The notes: generated by a model from the sequence alone, not told the origin. A DNA stretch of 64,000 bases from Massilia litorea (GCF_015101885.1 NZ_CP062941.1:2170001-2234000), one strand, 5' to 3'. Counted from the stretch's first letter, positions 33,073 to 45,160 are shown. A program made the numbers and translations.

Positions 33073-33980
33073 TGAGATAGCCAGTCGCGATGCGGCAGGA
33101 AGTCGGTGTACAGCGCGGCTTCAGGGCTGCCCGGTTCCGGGTGCCAGTCGTAGCGCCATTTCACGATCGGCGGCAGCGACATCAGGATCGCCTCGGTGCG
33201 TCCGCCCGACTGCAAACCAAAATGGGTGCCGCGGTCCCACACCAGGTTGAACTCGACATAGCGCCCGCGCCGGTAAGCCTGGAAGTCGCGCTCGCGTTCC
33301 CCATACGGCGTGTCCTTGCGGCGTTGCAGGATCGGCAGGTAGGCGTCGATGAAACCGTCGCCGACGCTGCGCACCATGGCGAAGGCTTCGTCGAAGGGCA
33401 GTTCATTGAAATCGTCGAAAAAGATGCCGCCGACGCCGCGTGCTTCCTTGCGGTGCTTGATATAAAAATACTCGTCGCACCACTTTTTGAAACGGCCGTG
33501 CAGCGCTGCGCCGTACGGCGTCAGCGCGTCGTGGCAGACCTGGTGGAAGTGGCGCGCGTCGTCGACGTTGCCGTAATACGGCGTCAGGTCCATACCGCCG
33601 CCGAACCACCAGACCGGCTCCTTGCCCTCGGCCGTCGCTTCGAAAAAGCGCACGTTCATGTGGACCGTCGGCGCGTACGGGTTACGCGGGTGCAGCACCA
33701 GCGAGACACCCATCGCTTCCCAGGCGCGCCCGGCCAGTTCCGGACGGGCCGCCGCCGCCGACGGCGGTAAATTCGTGCCGGTCACGTGCGAGAAATTCAC
33801 CCCGCCGCGCTCCAGCACATTGCCTTCCTCGATCAGCCGAGACAGGCCGCCGCCGCCTTCCGGACGTTCCCAGCTGTCGCTCAAAAACGGCTTGCCGTCC
33901 ACTTCTTCCAGGCCCGCGACGATGCGTTGCTGCAGGTCGAGCAGCCAGGCTTTGATGGCGGAAGGGGAGGGCGTGGACAT
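33069..33980 (-). CDS. hemF: Oxygen-dependent coproporphyrinogen III oxidase
   Basis: A 303-residue enzyme converting coproporphyrinogen III to protoporphyrinogen IX in haem synthesis. Signatures include [49 protein letters not shown] and [21 protein letters not shown] 33980 is chosen by family length; an extension upstream would run through the intergenic repeat. It overlaps nadD by four bases. Confidence 0.96.
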   Translation of the reverse strand: MSTPSPSAIKAWLLDLQQRIVAGLEEVDGKPFLSDSWERPEGGGGLSRLIEEGNVLERGGVNFSHVTGTNLPPSAAAARPELAGRAWEAMGVSLVLHPRNPYAPTVHMNVRFFEATAEGKEPVWWFGGGMDLTPYYGNVDDARHFHQVCHDALTPYGAALHGRFKKWCDEYFYIKHRKEARGVGGIFFDDFNELPFDEAFAMVRSVGDGFIDAYLPILQRRKDTPYGERERDFQAYRRGRYVEFNLVWDRGTHFGLQSGGRTEAILMSLPPIVKWRYDWHPEPGSPEAALYTDFLPHRDWLSQ

Positions 33981-34073
33981 GTCGGACGAGATCGGCGGCG
34001 GAAAAATAAGAGGGGGATTGTACACTGCGGCGGGGGGCAGTGGCGAAAGCCGGTGGCTGTTCACATGGGCGAC

Positions 34074-34146
34074 CGCGTGGGCACAAGTGCCCACCCTACG
34101 GTGCACTGCCGTCGTAGGGTGGGCTCTTGAGCCCACGCGGTACACC
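34074..34146. repeat. Dispersed palindromic repeat, copy 4 (inverted pair)
   Basis: CGCGTGGGC-ACAAGT-GCCCACCCTACGG is followed 12 bases on by GTAGGGTGGGC-TCTTGA-GCCCACGCGG. The pair lies between purD and hemF and is the most regular copy in the window. Confidence 0.9.
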
Positions 34147-34167
34147 GGTTCCGAAATCGAGATGCGC

Positions 34168-35433
34168 TTATTTAATCCCGCGCCACCCGATATCGCGCCG
34201 GAACTGGGCGCCATCGAAGTGGATCTTTTCGACGCCCTCATACGCCTGCTTCTGCGCCATCTTGACGCTGTCGCCCAGGCCGACGACGCACAGCACGCGC
34301 CCGCCATTGGTCTGCAGGGTGCCGCCGACGATCTGGGTGCCGGCGTGGAAGGTCACGCATTCCGGCGTCTCCGCAGGGATGCCCTCGATGACGTCGCCCT
34401 TGCGCGGGCTGTCCGGATAGCCCGCGGCGGCCATCACCACGCCGACTGCCGTGCGGCGGTCCCATTCGAGTTCGACGGCGTCGAGGGTGCCGTTGCAGGC
34501 GTGTTCCAGCACCGTCAGGTAGTCGCTTTTCAGGCGCGCCATGATCGGCTGGGTTTCCGGGTCGCCCATGCGGCAGTTGAATTCCAGCGTACGCGGATTG
34601 CCCTCGGCATCGATCATCAGGCCGGCGTACAGGAAGCCGGTGAACACGATGCCGTCCTTGGCCATGCCCTGGATGGTCGGGTTGATGATCTCGCGCATCA
34701 CGCGCGCATGCATCGCCGGAGTCACGATCGGTGCCGGGGAATAGGCGCCCATGCCGCCCGTGTTCGGGCCTTCGTCGTGGTCCTTGAGGCGCTTGTGGTC
34801 TTGCGAGGTCGCCATCGGCAGGATGTGCTTGCCGTCGCACATGACGATGAAGCTCGCCTCCTCGCCGGCCAGGAATTCCTCGATCACGATGCGCGCGCCG
34901 GCGTCGCCGAAGGCGTTATCGGACAGCATGTGGTCGACCGCAGCGTGTGCTTCCTCGAGCGACATCGCGACCACCACACCCTTGCCGGCCGCCAGGCCGT
35001 CGGCCTTGATGACGATCGGCGCGCCGTTGGCGTCGATGTAGGCATGGGCCTGCGCCGCATCCGTAAAAGTCTGGTACTTCGCGGTCGGGATGCCGTGGCG
35101 CTGCATGAAGGCCTTGGCGAAGTCCTTCGAGCTTTCCAGTTGCGCCGCTTCGCGCGTCGGCCCGAAAATCTTCAGGCCGCGGGCGCGGAACAGGTTGACG
35201 ATGCCGGCCGCCAGCGGCCCTTCCGGACCGACCAGGGTGAAGGCAATGTGTTCGGCGACGACGAAATCGGCCAGCGCGGCCGGGTCCGTGATCTCGACGT
35301 TCACCAGGCGTGGATCGACCGCGGTGCCGCCATTGCCCGGTGCGACATACACCATCTGGACGCGTTCGGATTGGGCCAGTTTCCAGGCCAGGGCATGTTC
35401 ACGGCCACCAGAGCCGACTACCAGGATCTTCAT
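34168..35433 (-). CDS. purD: Phosphoribosylamine-glycine ligase (GARS)
   Basis: A 421-residue ATP-grasp enzyme for the second step of purine synthesis. It has the N-terminal [16 protein letters not shown], the [12 protein letters not shown] motif and the ATP-grasp elements [11 protein letters not shown] and [12 protein letters not shown]. It is 35 bases after yebC in the same direction and upstream of hemF, the usual Burkholderiales order. Confidence 0.96.
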   Translation of the reverse strand: MKILVVGSGGREHALAWKLAQSERVQMVYVAPGNGGTAVDPRLVNVEITDPAALADFVVAEHIAFTLVGPEGPLAAGIVNLFRARGLKIFGPTREAAQLESSKDFAKAFMQRHGIPTAKYQTFTDAAQAHAYIDANGAPIVIKADGLAAGKGVVVAMSLEEAHAAVDHMLSDNAFGDAGARIVIEEFLAGEEASFIVMCDGKHILPMATSQDHKRLKDHDEGPNTGGMGAYSPAPIVTPAMHARVMREIINPTIQGMAKDGIVFTGFLYAGLMIDAEGNPRTLEFNCRMGDPETQPIMARLKSDYLTVLEHACNGTLDAVELEWDRRTAVGVVMAAAGYPDSPRKGDVIEGIPAETPECVTFHAGTQIVGGTLQTNGGRVLCVVGLGDSVKMAQKQAYEGVEKIHFDGAQFRRDIGWRGIK

Positions 35434-35468
35434 AGGGTGCTCGCGCTTAATATTACTGATTCGTCAGC

Positions 35469-36197
35469 TTATTGCTCGTCGATGACGGCATTGGTATAGA
35501 TTTCCTGCACGTCGTCCAGGTTTTCCAGCGCGTCGAGCAGCTTTTGCATCTTGATCGCGTCCTCGCCGGTGAACTCCGTTTCGGTGGCGGGCTTCATGAT
35601 GACTTCGGCCACTTCGGCCTTGAAACCGGCCTTTTCCAGCGCATCCTTGACGTTCGAGAAGGCGAACGGATCGCACAGCACTTCGAAGCCGCCTTCCTCG
35701 TCCTGCACCACGTCTTCGGCGCCGGCTTCCAGCGCCGCTTCCATCAGCTTGTCCTCGTCCACGCCCGGCGCGAACAGGAACTGGCCGGTGTGCTTGAACA
35801 TGAAGGCCACCGAACCCTCGGTGCCCATATTGCCGCCAAATTTGCTGAAGGCATGGCGCACTTCGGCCACGGTCCGCACGCGGTTGTCGGTCATGCAGTC
35901 GACGATGATCGCCGCGCCGCCGATGCCGTAGCCCTCGTAGCGGATTTCTTCGTAGTTCACGCCTTCCAGGCTGCCCGAGCCGCGCTGGATCGCGCGCGTG
36001 ACGTTATCCTTCGGCATGTTGGCGTCGGCCGCCTTGTCGACCGCCAGGCGCAGGCGCGGGTTGGCGTCGATGTCGCCGCCGCCCATGCGTGCGGCGACCG
36101 TGATTTCCTTGATCAGTCGGGTCCAGATCTTGCCGCGCTTGGCGTCAGTCGCGGCTTTCTTGTGCTTGATATTGGCCCATTTGCTGTGTCCAGCCAT
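35469..36197 (-). CDS. yebC: YebC/PmpR-family regulator (TACO1-like)
   Basis: A 242-residue three-domain protein with the signature [22 protein letters not shown] at the N-terminus cut here to its opening motif, then [10 protein letters not shown] and [16 protein letters not shown]. Members act as transcription regulators or as translation factors relieving polyproline stalls. It heads the yebC-purD pair. Confidence 0.93.
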   Translation of the reverse strand: MAGHSKWANIKHKKAATDAKRGKIWTRLIKEITVAARMGGGDIDANPRLRLAVDKAADANMPKDNVTRAIQRGSGSLEGVNYEEIRYEGYGIGGAAIIVDCMTDNRVRTVAEVRHAFSKFGGNMGTEGSVAFMFKHTGQFLFAPGVDEDKLMEAALEAGAEDVVQDEEGGFEVLCDPFAFSNVKDALEKAGFKAEVAEVIMKPATETEFTGEDAIKMQKLLDALENLDDVQEIYTNAVIDEQ

Positions 36198-36400
36198 GTC
36201 GAGAATTCCTTAGACGGTATGCAAGAATGGCCGACATTCTAGCATGCGCCCCGTCCGCCAAAGCCCCTGGAGCGCCTGACAAAATGCCCATGGCTGCGTT
36301 GCACCGTCTTGCCGGACAGTTGTACTGTCTTCGATGGTGCGACTTGCCCTGAGCACGCTCGCCTAGCGGGCGTCGGTTTGGTTTGTCAGGCGCTCTCGCA

Positions 36401-37237
36401 TTATGGAAACAACAACAGCGTTCCCCACGCAACAAGCGCCAGGCCGCTGACACAGGCAGCCACCGGACCTCCCGGCAACAGCTTTTCGCTCAGGACCAGC
36501 CCGGCGAGGGCGAGCAGGGCTCCGAGGTGGGTGACGCCGGCCGCGAACAGCAGCAGCACCAGCAGCCAGCAGCAGCCGACGCAGTGCAGGCCGTGGATGG
36601 CGCCCATGCGCAGGGCGCCGGGCCAGCCCGGCCGCCAGCCCGTCACCACAAAGGAGAGCGGCGCCCGGCAGTGCTGCAGGCAGGCGTGCTTGGCGGGCGT
36701 CCACTGATAGACCCCGGCCGCGACCAGGACCAGGCCGCCGGCGCTCGGGTTGGCGAAGGCCATGCCGGTATCGAGGGCGCCGGCGTCGTGCAGCACCCAT
36801 TGCGCGAGCGTGGCAAGGGCGCCGAAGCAGCTCCACACGGCCAGGTAGCCAAGGACGAAGAAGAAGGTCCCGACATGCGGGAAGCGAGCCAACTGCGGCA
36901 CCGGCTGTGCCACCGAGTGCGCCACCCGGGTGATGTGGGCGAACAGCAGGATGACCGGGGTGGCCGCCGGCAAGGTGATCGCCGAGAGCATCGCGCCCCA
37001 GGTCGCCAGCACCAGTACCAGTTCGGGCGCACGGTAGGGCGGCGGCAGGGCGCTCAGTGCCCTGCCCGGCAGGGACGGGTTGAGCAGGGTGTCCGCCAGC
37101 GCTGCATCGAAGGCCGCGATGCGCAGGGCACGAAACACCAGGCAGGCCCAGCAGATAGCCACCAGCATCGCCAGGCAGGCGATGACGAGCGGCCGCTCGC
37201 GGCCGGGCTGGGAATCGATGCGGATCAGGGCGCTCAT
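36401..37237 (-). CDS. DUF2182 multi-pass membrane protein (predicted metal-binding)
   Basis: A 278-residue protein with about seven hydrophobic segments. The DUF2182 signature is present: YQWTPAKHACLQHCRAP followed by the HGLHCVGCCW segment, giving clustered Cys and His residues in a membrane setting, which fits binding of a metal such as copper. ATG 37237 is chosen because GGGAG lies seven bases upstream; further starts at 37288 or 37339 add a hydrophilic leader. The usual partner, a DUF1326 protein, is not next to it. Confidence 0.8.
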   Translation of the reverse strand: MSALIRIDSQPGRERPLVIACLAMLVAICWACLVFRALRIAAFDAALADTLLNPSLPGRALSALPPPYRAPELVLVLATWGAMLSAITLPAATPVILLFAHITRVAHSVAQPVPQLARFPHVGTFFFVLGYLAVWSCFGALATLAQWVLHDAGALDTGMAFANPSAGGLVLVAAGVYQWTPAKHACLQHCRAPLSFVVTGWRPGWPGALRMGAIHGLHCVGCCWLLVLLLFAAGVTHLGALLALAGLVLSEKLLPGGPVAACVSGLALVAWGTLLLFP

Positions 37238-37431
37238 CGGGATGCTCCCGGGCCGGCCTGCCCGCTCGGTGGCCGCGTTGGCGGCCATGGATGGCCTGGC
37301 GGCCCTTGCCTGCTCCGGTACGGCATTGTCCCTCCTCATCGATCATGACTGTCGAGGTTGGACTACGAACGAGCCCTTGCGTTCCGGGGTGCTGCCGAGC
37401 TCGATTCTGTGCTTGGTCGTACAATCGTCGG

Positions 37432-38355
37432 ATGACCCAGCCTGAACCCGTCACGACTGCAACCTCCATACCACGACCTGCCTTTGTCGCAGGCCTGGCG
37501 ATCGCCATCGGTGGCGCTGTTTTGTTTTCCACGAAAGCCGTGGTCGCCAAACTGCTGTACCGATACCACATCGATGCGGTGACATTGATCGCCTTCAGAA
37601 TGCTGTTCTCGCTTCCGGTGTTTGCCGGCGTCGCGCTGTGGAAGATGCGCACCGAAGCGCCGCTCAGCCCGGCGGACCGCTGGCGCCTCGTCGGGCTCGG
37701 CCTGGTCGGCTACTACCTGTCGAGCTACCTCGATTTCCTCGGCCTGCAATTCATTTCGGTCGGACTCGAACGGCTGATCCTGTTCCTGACGCCGACCTTC
37801 GTGCTGGTGATCACCGCCACCTTTTTCAAACGCCGGATCGGCGCGGCCGAGTGGGGCGCGCTCGGGCTCTCGTATTGCGGCATCGTGCTGGTCTTCCTGC
37901 ACGATCTCTCCGGCGGGCAGGCCGGGAATACGGCCCTGGGTGCGCTGTTCGTGCTCGGCTCGGCCGTGTGCTACGCGCTCTACCTGCTGGGAACGGGCGA
38001 GATGGTGCGCCGCATCGGTTCGCTGCGCCTGGTGGCGTATGCGATGTGCGTCTCGAGCGTCGCCTGCCTGGCGCAATTTTTTATCCTGCGCCCGGTCGAA
38101 CTGCTGGTGCAGCCGCTGCCGGTGTATGGCCTCTCGCTCGTGAACGGGGTTTTCTGTACTATCCTCCCGGTGTTCATGACCATGGCCGCGGTCGGGCGCA
38201 TCGGTGCCGCCACCGCTTCCCAGGCCGGCATGATCGGCCCGGTGTCGACCCTGTTCCTGGGCTTTCTCGTGCTGGGCGAGCCCGTCACCACGGTGCAGCT
38301 GGCCGGCACCGGGCTGGTGCTTGCAGGCATCGCGCTGCTTTCGCTGAAAAAATAG
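37432..38355 (+). CDS. DMT-superfamily transporter (EamA domains)
   Basis: A 307-residue inner-membrane protein with ten hydrophobic helices in two EamA repeats; GAATASQAGMIGPVSTLFLGFLVLGE is the second-repeat signature of which only the family pattern is used here. Substrate unknown; family members export amino acids or metabolites. It begins about 190 bases from the divergent DUF2182 gene and is 18 bases before mgsA. Confidence 0.85.
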   Translation: MTQPEPVTTATSIPRPAFVAGLAIAIGGAVLFSTKAVVAKLLYRYHIDAVTLIAFRMLFSLPVFAGVALWKMRTEAPLSPADRWRLVGLGLVGYYLSSYLDFLGLQFISVGLERLILFLTPTFVLVITATFFKRRIGAAEWGALGLSYCGIVLVFLHDLSGGQAGNTALGALFVLGSAVCYALYLLGTGEMVRRIGSLRLVAYAMCVSSVACLAQFFILRPVELLVQPLPVYGLSLVNGVFCTILPVFMTMAAVGRIGAATASQAGMIGPVSTLFLGFLVLGEPVTTVQLAGTGLVLAGIALLSLKK

Positions 38356-38373
38356 GAAAGAGACGGACAACAA

Positions 38374-38769
38374 ATGAAACCACGCATCGCGCTCATCGCC
38401 CACGACAAGAAGAAGGACGACATGATCACGCTCGCCGGGCAATACCGGGACTTCCTGTCCGGCTGCACGCTGACCGCCACCGGCACCACCGGCTCGCGCC
38501 TGATCAACGAACTCGGCCTCGTGGTCGACTGCAAGCATTCCGGTCCGTTCGGGGGCGACCTGCAGATCGGCGCCCAGCTCGTCACCGGCGACATCGATTG
38601 CGTGATTTTCCTGCGCGACCCGATGACCCCGCAACCGCACGAACCCGATATCAACGCCCTGGTGCGCGCCTGCGACGTCCACAACATCGCCTGCGCGACC
38701 AACGTATCCACGGCCCATCTGGTGCTGGACGGGCTGATCCTCACTACCAACAAGGAGAAACAGGCATGA
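38374..38769 (+). CDS. mgsA: Methylglyoxal synthase
   Basis: A 131-residue enzyme that converts dihydroxyacetone phosphate to methylglyoxal and phosphate, a bypass that relieves sugar-phosphate stress. Key motifs are AHDKKKDDM, the phosphate site [23 protein letters not shown] and the catalytic-Asp segment [15 protein letters not shown]. Its stop overlaps the oxidoreductase start, so the two are coupled; the oxidoreductase could help remove reactive aldehydes, which is inference. Confidence 0.94.
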   Translation: MKPRIALIAHDKKKDDMITLAGQYRDFLSGCTLTATGTTGSRLINELGLVVDCKHSGPFGGDLQIGAQLVTGDIDCVIFLRDPMTPQPHEPDINALVRACDVHNIACATNVSTAHLVLDGLILTTNKEKQA

Positions 38770-39743
38770 TGGCCAAGGCAATCCGCATGACCCGCACCGG
38801 CGGGCCGGAAGTACTGGAATACGTCGACGTCGAGGTAGGGGAGCCCGGACCGGGCGAGGCGCGCGTGCGCCAGCATGCGATCGGCCTGAATTTTATCGAC
38901 GTCTATTTCCGCACCGGCCTGTACCCGATGCCGCTGCCCTCGGGGCTGGGCCAGGAAGGCGCCGGCGTAGTCGAGGCCGTCGGGGAGGGCGTCACCCACG
39001 TGCAGCCGGGCGACCGCGTCGCCTATGCCGGCCGGCCGAACGGCGCCTACAGCGAGCTGCGCATCATGCAGGCCGACATCCTCGTCAAACTGCCGGACGC
39101 GATCGATTTCGAGACCGGGGCGGCCATGATGCTGCAGGGCCTGACGGTCCAGTACCTGTTCAACGGCACCTATGAAGTGAAACCCGGCCAGACCATCCTG
39201 TTCCATGCGGCGGCCGGCGGCGTCGGCCTGATCGCCTGCCAGTGGGCGCGTGCGCTCGGCGTGAACCTGATCGGCACGGTCGGGTCCAGGGAAAAGGCGG
39301 AGCTGGCGAAGGCGGCGGGCGCGGCCCACGTCATCAATTACAACGATGAGGACATCGTGGCGCGCGTGCTGGACATCACGAACGGGGAGAAAGTGCCGGT
39401 CGTCTACGATTCCGTCGGCAAGGACACGTTTACCCGTTCGCTCGACTGCCTGCAGCCGCGCGGGCTGATGGTCAGCTTCGGTAATTCGTCGGGCGCGGTG
39501 CCGCCGTTCTCGCTGGGCGAGTTGGCCTCGCGTGGTTCGCTCTACATCACGCGGCCTTCGCTGGCGGCCTATGTGGCCACCCGTCCCGAGCTCGAGGCAC
39601 GCGCGGCCGACCTGTTCGGCATGGTCCAAAGCGGCAAAGTGAAAATCGACATCCGCCAGCGCTTTCCGCTGGCCGACGCCGCCCAGGCCCACATCGCGCT
39701 CGAAGCACGCCGCACGACCGGCTCGACCATCCTGCTGCCATGA
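38766..39743 (+). CDS. NADPH:quinone oxidoreductase (zinc-free MDR family)
   Basis: A 325-residue medium-chain reductase of the QOR type. It has the N-terminal GroES-like fold ([29 protein letters not shown]) without zinc-binding Cys, and the Rossmann motif [15 protein letters not shown]. It reduces quinones or enals with NADPH. ATG 38766 or 38769 are equivalent starts; the first overlaps the mgsA stop. The stop overlaps the start of a 47-residue peptide gene. Confidence 0.9.
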   Translation: MMAKAIRMTRTGGPEVLEYVDVEVGEPGPGEARVRQHAIGLNFIDVYFRTGLYPMPLPSGLGQEGAGVVEAVGEGVTHVQPGDRVAYAGRPNGAYSELRIMQADILVKLPDAIDFETGAAMMLQGLTVQYLFNGTYEVKPGQTILFHAAAGGVGLIACQWARALGVNLIGTVGSREKAELAKAAGAAHVINYNDEDIVARVLDITNGEKVPVVYDSVGKDTFTRSLDCLQPRGLMVSFGNSSGAVPPFSLGELASRGSLYITRPSLAAYVATRPELEARAADLFGMVQSGKVKIDIRQRFPLADAAQAHIALEARRTTGSTILLP

Positions 39744-39883
39744 GGGAGTTCAGCGACGATAACGAGCCGCAGGAGCCGGACACGGTCGGCGCGCCGAAGT
39801 TCGGGCGCTTGCTGATCGTGCTGGTGCTGGCAGTCCTGCTGATCGTGGCGATCACGTTCGCTTCCGAGGCGTATTTTTCGTAA
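39740..39883 (+). CDS. 47-residue single-pass membrane peptide
   Basis: A short gene starting inside the oxidoreductase stop (ATGA) and ending just before a terminator. The N-terminal 20 residues are acidic and Pro-rich (DDNEPQEPD); residues 23-40 are a strongly hydrophobic helix (LLIVLVLAVLLIVAITF). The overlap and terminator position support a real, cotranscribed gene. Function unknown. Confidence 0.7.
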   Translation: MREFSDDNEPQEPDTVGAPKFGRLLIVLVLAVLLIVAITFASEAYFS

Positions 39884-39890
39884 GGACCAT

Positions 39891-39921
39891 AAAAAAACCG
39901 GGGCGCTGGCCCCGGGTTTTT
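39891..39921. terminator. Rho-independent terminator, bidirectional
   Basis: AAAAAAACCGGGGC-GCTG-GCCCCGGGTTTTT lies between the convergent 47-residue peptide gene and the DUF4136 gene and can serve both. Confidence 0.9.
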
Positions 39922-39951
39922 ATTGATGCCGGCTTCACTGCCGGCTGCGCA

Positions 39952-40599
39952 TCACCCCTCCTTGCGCTGCAGCTCCACCAGCCGCGACGCGCCGTTCGGC
40001 CCCGGGAAACCCGTGAACGCGCTTTGCACCAGGGCCGGCATCACGACCGGGGTCGACAGCTCGCGGCTCACGTTGTGCACGGTGACGTCGAACAGGCGCT
40101 TGTCGCCCTTGTCCTTGATCGACACCTGCAGTTCGCGCCGGTACTGGTGCTCGATCGACACCTCATAGGCCGGGAATGGGCTCCAGAACGGATCGTAGAA
40201 CGGGTGGTACCAGCCGGCAAAGCGGCCGCGCGGGCCGAAGCGCGGGCTATAGCGCGGACCGAAGCGGTAGTACGGGTAGTCGTAAAACATCGGCATCGCC
40301 GGCTGGACCACGCGCACCGGTACGTCAGTGGTCGTAAACCGCATCGTCACTTTCAGCGCTGCCGCGCCGCCATTCGCCTCGCGGAAACCAAGCTGGGCCA
40401 ATTGCCCGCGCACCAGGTTCTGGTAGCTCTGGTATTCGAGCGTATTGTCGAAGCTCGGCGGTGCGTCGAAGACATAGCTCTTGTCCTCGATCTGGGCCGG
40501 CCACTGGTGGAAGGTCGTGACGTCGGAGCGGATGGTGGTGGCACACCCGCCAAGCAGCAGCGCCGTGAGCGCAACTGTGACTGCGAACAAGCGTTTCAT
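39952..40599 (-). CDS. DUF4136-type outer-membrane lipoprotein
   Basis: A 215-residue lipoprotein: signal peptide with lipobox LLGGC, so the mature protein starts at Cys. The body has the DUF4136 pattern (FDNTLEYQSYQNLVRGQLAQLG). A central stretch, about residues 105-140, is packed with Phe, Tyr, Pro, Arg and Gly (DYPYYRFGPRYSPRFGP) and is unusual. ATG 40599 is chosen because GGAG precedes it by eight bases; ATGs at 40608 and 40614 are less likely. Function unknown. Confidence 0.85.
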   Translation of the reverse strand: MKRLFAVTVALTALLLGGCATTIRSDVTTFHQWPAQIEDKSYVFDAPPSFDNTLEYQSYQNLVRGQLAQLGFREANGGAAALKVTMRFTTTDVPVRVVQPAMPMFYDYPYYRFGPRYSPRFGPRGRFAGWYHPFYDPFWSPFPAYEVSIEHQYRRELQVSIKDKGDKRLFDVTVHNVSRELSTPVVMPALVQSAFTGFPGPNGASRLVELQRKEG

Positions 40600-40806
40600 G
40601 CAATTCATCTCCAAATATTTGTACGGACTTTGCCCAGCGTCAGATTGCGCCTTTTCCGTAATTCTCTCAGATAAATTTACACACGGTTACGAACGCCACA
40701 TGAGGACACATTTGAAGACACATTTCGCTCCCGGGAAATCGCGCGAACCCGGTGGACCCTTGTTGGTAAAATAAGAGCTTCTTCGACTGTATTTTTCGGA
40801 CATCCC

Positions 40807-43452
40807 ATGCGCACCGACACGCCCCAGACGATTTACCGGAAAGACTACACCCCGCCCAGCTACCTCGTGGACACCGTCGAACTCGGCTTCGACCTCGATC
40901 CCGCGCGCACCATCGTCGCCAACCGGATGACGATGCGGCGCAACCCCGACAGTGCCCAGCGCGAAATCGAGCTCTACGGCGAGAACCTGGAGCTGGTGGC
41001 GCTGCGCATGAACGGCAACACCCTGAGCGAAAAGGATTACCGCATCGAAGGCAGCCTGCTGACGATTCCGGATACCCCGGAGGAAGTCACGCTTGAGATC
41101 GAGACGATCTGCGTGCCGGAACAGAACACGACCCTGAGCGGCCTGTACACCTCGAACGGCAGTTTCTATACGCAATGCGAGGCCGAGGGCTTCCGCGCGA
41201 TCACTTATTTCCCGGACCGCCCGGACGTGATGGCCGTGTTCACCGTGATGCTGCGCGCCGACAAGGAAAAATACCCGGTGCTGCTGTCGAACGGTAACCT
41301 GGTCGAAGAAGGAGAACTGGGCGACGGCCGCCACTATGCCAAGTGGGAAGACCCCTTCAGGAAACCGTCTTACCTGTTCGCGCTCGTTGCCGCGCGCCTA
41401 GTCTGCCAGGAAGAAACCTTCCGCCTGAAAGACGGCCGCGACGCCCTGCTGCAGGTCTGGGTGGAGGAGGGCAACCTCGACAAGACCGATTACGCGATGC
41501 AGTCGCTCAAGAACAGCATCCGCTGGGACGAGGAACGCTGGAACCTGGAACTCGACCTGGACCGCTTCATGATCGTTGCCGTCGGCGACTTCAACATGGG
41601 CGCGATGGAAAACAAGGGTTTAAATATCTTCAACACGAAATTCGTGCTGGCCAATCCGCGCGTTGCCACCGATATCGATTTTCAGGGCATCGAAGCGGTC
41701 GTCGGTCACGAATACTTCCACAACTGGACCGGCAACCGCGTCACCTGCCGCGACTGGTTCCAGCTGTCGCTGAAGGAAGGCCTGACGGTGTTCCGCGACC
41801 AGGAATTCTCGGCCGACATGATCGGCACCGAGAGCGGCCGGGCGGTGGGGCGCATCGACCAGGTTCGCACCTTGCGCCAGGCCCAGTTCCCGGAAGATGC
41901 CGGCCCGATGGCCCACCCGGTGCGTCCCGACTCCTTCGTGGAGATCAACAATTTCTATACGGTGACCGTGTACGAGAAGGGCGCCGAAGTCGTGCGCATG
42001 TACCAGACCCTGCTGGGCCGCGAAGGTTTCAGGAAGGGCATGGACCTGTATTTCGAGCGCCATGACGGCCAGGCCGTCACCTGCGACGATTTCCGCCGCG
42101 CCATGGCCGATGCGAGCGGCCGCGATTTGAGCCTGTTCGAGCGCTGGTACAGCCAGGCCGGCACGCCCGTCGTGCGTGCCGAAACCCGCTACGACGAGGT
42201 CGACAAGACCTACACGATCACCCTGTTCCAGTCCTGCCCGCCAACCCCGGGCCAGACCAGCAAATTCCCCTTCCACATCCCGATCGCCGTCGGCTTGCTG
42301 GGTGCGGACGGGCGCGACATGCCTTTGATCATCGGCGGCAAGGATGCCGGCCCCACGACGGTCCTGGAATTGACCGAACCCGAGCAGAGCTTCGTCTTCG
42401 AAAACGTGCAGGAGCAGCCGACGCCATCGATCCTGCGCGATTTTTCGGCGCCGATCATTCTCGACTTTAATTATGGCGACGCCGACTTGCTGCACCTGTT
42501 CAGCCACGACAGCGATGCCGTGAACCGCTGGGAAGCCGGCCAGCGCCTGGCGATGGGCCGTCTGTTGAAACTGACGGGCGAAGCCGGCGTCGGCGCGCCC
42601 CTGATGCTGGACGACACCTTCCTGCTGGCGCTGGGCAAGATGCTGAGCGACGAGGCGCTCGATCCCGCCTTCCGCGAACAGGCCTTGCTGCTGCCGTCGG
42701 AGGGCATGGTGGCCGAGCAGATCGAGGTCGTCAATCCGATGTCGATCCACCTGGCGCGCCAGTTCATGCGCGCGAATATCGGCGCCCGCCTGCGCACGGA
42801 GTTGCTGGCGCAATACCAGGCCAACCAGACGCCGGGCGAATACAGCCCGGATGCGCTGTCCGCCGGCAAACGCGCCCTGAAAAACCTGTGCCTGGCGTAT
42901 TTGACCGCGGCCCAGGACGAGGAGGGTCTGCAACTGGCCCAGCAGCAATTCGACGAGGCCGGCAACATGACCGACCGCGTCGCCGCCCTGAGCGCGCTGA
43001 TCCATGCACGGGCACCAGGCGCGGAAGCGGCCTTGCAGCGTTTCTACGACGAATTCGAGGACGAAGCACTCGTCATCGACAAATGGTTCATGCTGCAAGC
43101 GTCGGCGGCGACCACCGACGTGGGCGCTGTCCGCAGCCTGATGCGCCACCCGGCCTTCAACCTGCGCAACCCGAACCGCGCGCGCAGCCTGATTTCCAGC
43201 TTCTGCGCCGGCAACCCGGTCCAGTTCCACGCACCGGACGGCAGCGGCTACGCCTTCTGGGCCGAGCAGGTGATCACGCTCGACGCACTGAACCCGCAAG
43301 TGGCGAGCCGCCTGGCGCGCGCCATGGACCGCTGGCGCCGCTACACGCCGGAGTTGCAGGAACACATGAAGAAGGCGCTGCAGCAGGTCGCCGGACAGCA
43401 GCGTCTTTCCAATGACGTGCGCGAAGTCGTCGGCAAAGCGCTCGCCAACTAA
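40807..43452 (+). CDS. pepN: Aminopeptidase N (M1 family)
   Basis: An 881-residue cytoplasmic zinc aminopeptidase. It has the exopeptidase motif [13 protein letters not shown] and the zinc site VGHEYFHNW with the second Glu in [13 protein letters not shown]. The length and the C-terminal helical domain match the E. coli PepN type. It lies 28 bases before fbp. Confidence 0.97.
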   Translation: MRTDTPQTIYRKDYTPPSYLVDTVELGFDLDPARTIVANRMTMRRNPDSAQREIELYGENLELVALRMNGNTLSEKDYRIEGSLLTIPDTPEEVTLEIETICVPEQNTTLSGLYTSNGSFYTQCEAEGFRAITYFPDRPDVMAVFTVMLRADKEKYPVLLSNGNLVEEGELGDGRHYAKWEDPFRKPSYLFALVAARLVCQEETFRLKDGRDALLQVWVEEGNLDKTDYAMQSLKNSIRWDEERWNLELDLDRFMIVAVGDFNMGAMENKGLNIFNTKFVLANPRVATDIDFQGIEAVVGHEYFHNWTGNRVTCRDWFQLSLKEGLTVFRDQEFSADMIGTESGRAVGRIDQVRTLRQAQFPEDAGPMAHPVRPDSFVEINNFYTVTVYEKGAEVVRMYQTLLGREGFRKGMDLYFERHDGQAVTCDDFRRAMADASGRDLSLFERWYSQAGTPVVRAETRYDEVDKTYTITLFQSCPPTPGQTSKFPFHIPIAVGLLGADGRDMPLIIGGKDAGPTTVLELTEPEQSFVFENVQEQPTPSILRDFSAPIILDFNYGDADLLHLFSHDSDAVNRWEAGQRLAMGRLLKLTGEAGVGAPLMLDDTFLLALGKMLSDEALDPAFREQALLLPSEGMVAEQIEVVNPMSIHLARQFMRANIGARLRTELLAQYQANQTPGEYSPDALSAGKRALKNLCLAYLTAAQDEEGLQLAQQQFDEAGNMTDRVAALSALIHARAPGAEAALQRFYDEFEDEALVIDKWFMLQASAATTDVGAVRSLMRHPAFNLRNPNRARSLISSFCAGNPVQFHAPDGSGYAFWAEQVITLDALNPQVASRLARAMDRWRRYTPELQEHMKKALQQVAGQQRLSNDVREVVGKALAN

Positions 43453-43480
43453 AACGATTCAATCCAAGCAAAGGAAGTTC

Positions 43481-44482
<1,002 letters not shown>

Positions 44483-44532
44483 GTGAATTATTGGCAAATC
44501 CGGCGAGAAATTGCAGAGTCGGACTAGCAAGT

Positions 44533-44554
44533 TTGACGTGTTGTTTGCTAGAAT
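44533..44554 (+). promoter_or_regulatory. Candidate promoter for tRNA-Thr
   Basis: TGCTAGAAT (44546-44554) is a good extended -10 element about 30 bases before the tRNA. TTGACG lies at 44533-44538 but only ten bases away, too close for a standard pair, so the -35 is uncertain. Confidence 0.4.
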
Positions 44555-44584
44555 ACGGCTCTTCGTCGGGTTTGCCCGCGTAGA

Positions 44585-44660
44585 GCCGCTGTAGCTCAGT
44601 CGGTAGAGCAGCGCATTCGTAATGCGAAGGTCACCAGTTCGATTCCGGTCAGCGGCACCA
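44585..44660 (+). tRNA. tRNA-Thr, anticodon CGU
   Basis: A 76-base cloverleaf. The acceptor stem is GCCGCTG with CAGCGGC, the D arm GCTCAGTCGGTAGAGC, the anticodon stem GCGCA/TGCGA around TTCGTAA with CGT at 44618-44620, the T arm ACCAG-TTCGATT-CCGGT, and an encoded CCA end. It reads ACG codons. No integrase or attachment-site duplication is next to it. Confidence 0.97.
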
Positions 44661-44671
44661 AGGATACAAAG

Positions 44672-44706
44672 AAAAAGCCCAGCTTCTGCTGGGCTTTTTC
44701 TTTTTC
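44672..44706 (+). terminator. Rho-independent terminator after tRNA-Thr
   Basis: AAAAAGCCCAGC-TTCT-GCTGGGCTTTTTCTTTTTC forms a strong stem followed by T-rich sequence about ten bases past the tRNA. Confidence 0.93.
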
Positions 44707-45160
44707 TGCCGGGTAGTTCAGTCCAGGCTTTCCAGTAATACCCATTAATTTCCCCTACTCATCGAAACGCCGGCGAACACGCCGGCTTTCGCTTCTATTT
44801 CCCTCCGGACCTCACCGATCCGGTAGCTCTGTTAGTCAACGCACGGTCCTGCTACCCCATTCGTTATATTTTTTGTATCGCACGTGGTAACCCGACAGCT
44901 GCAATCGTGCGGTATGCCGCTTGGGCGTACTCTTGCAAAACGGGATGCGAAAGTGACGTGGCTTGTTGACGGAACTTTTCATGTTGTTTGAGGTCATCGA
45001 TGCAAATCCTTGACCGAAGGCATGATCCGAATGATCCATTGATATAGCGCAGTTCATTTTCGCGCCTCCGTTTTGTTTCGAGCGGAATCGAGGAAGAATG
45101 TGGTGATGGTCGGGTACCGGTCTACTCCGCGTTGGTCTACATTTTACAAGGACAAAAGTC
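44707..45160. other. Gene-free stretch of about 450 bases
   Basis: No coding sequence is supported. A weak hairpin (GCCGGC-GAACAC-GCCGGC) is at 44769-44786. TTGACG near 44964 and TTGACC near 45013 could be -35 boxes for the Ser/Gly-rich gene at 45161, but no clear -10 pairs with them. A 108-codon open frame on the minus strand (44836-45162) lacks recognisable features. The region is less GC-rich than its flanks. Confidence 0.5.

Noticed and set aside
44585..44660. tRNA-Thr as an integration site of a mobile element.
   Set aside because: No integrase and no duplicated tRNA 3' end downstream were seen.
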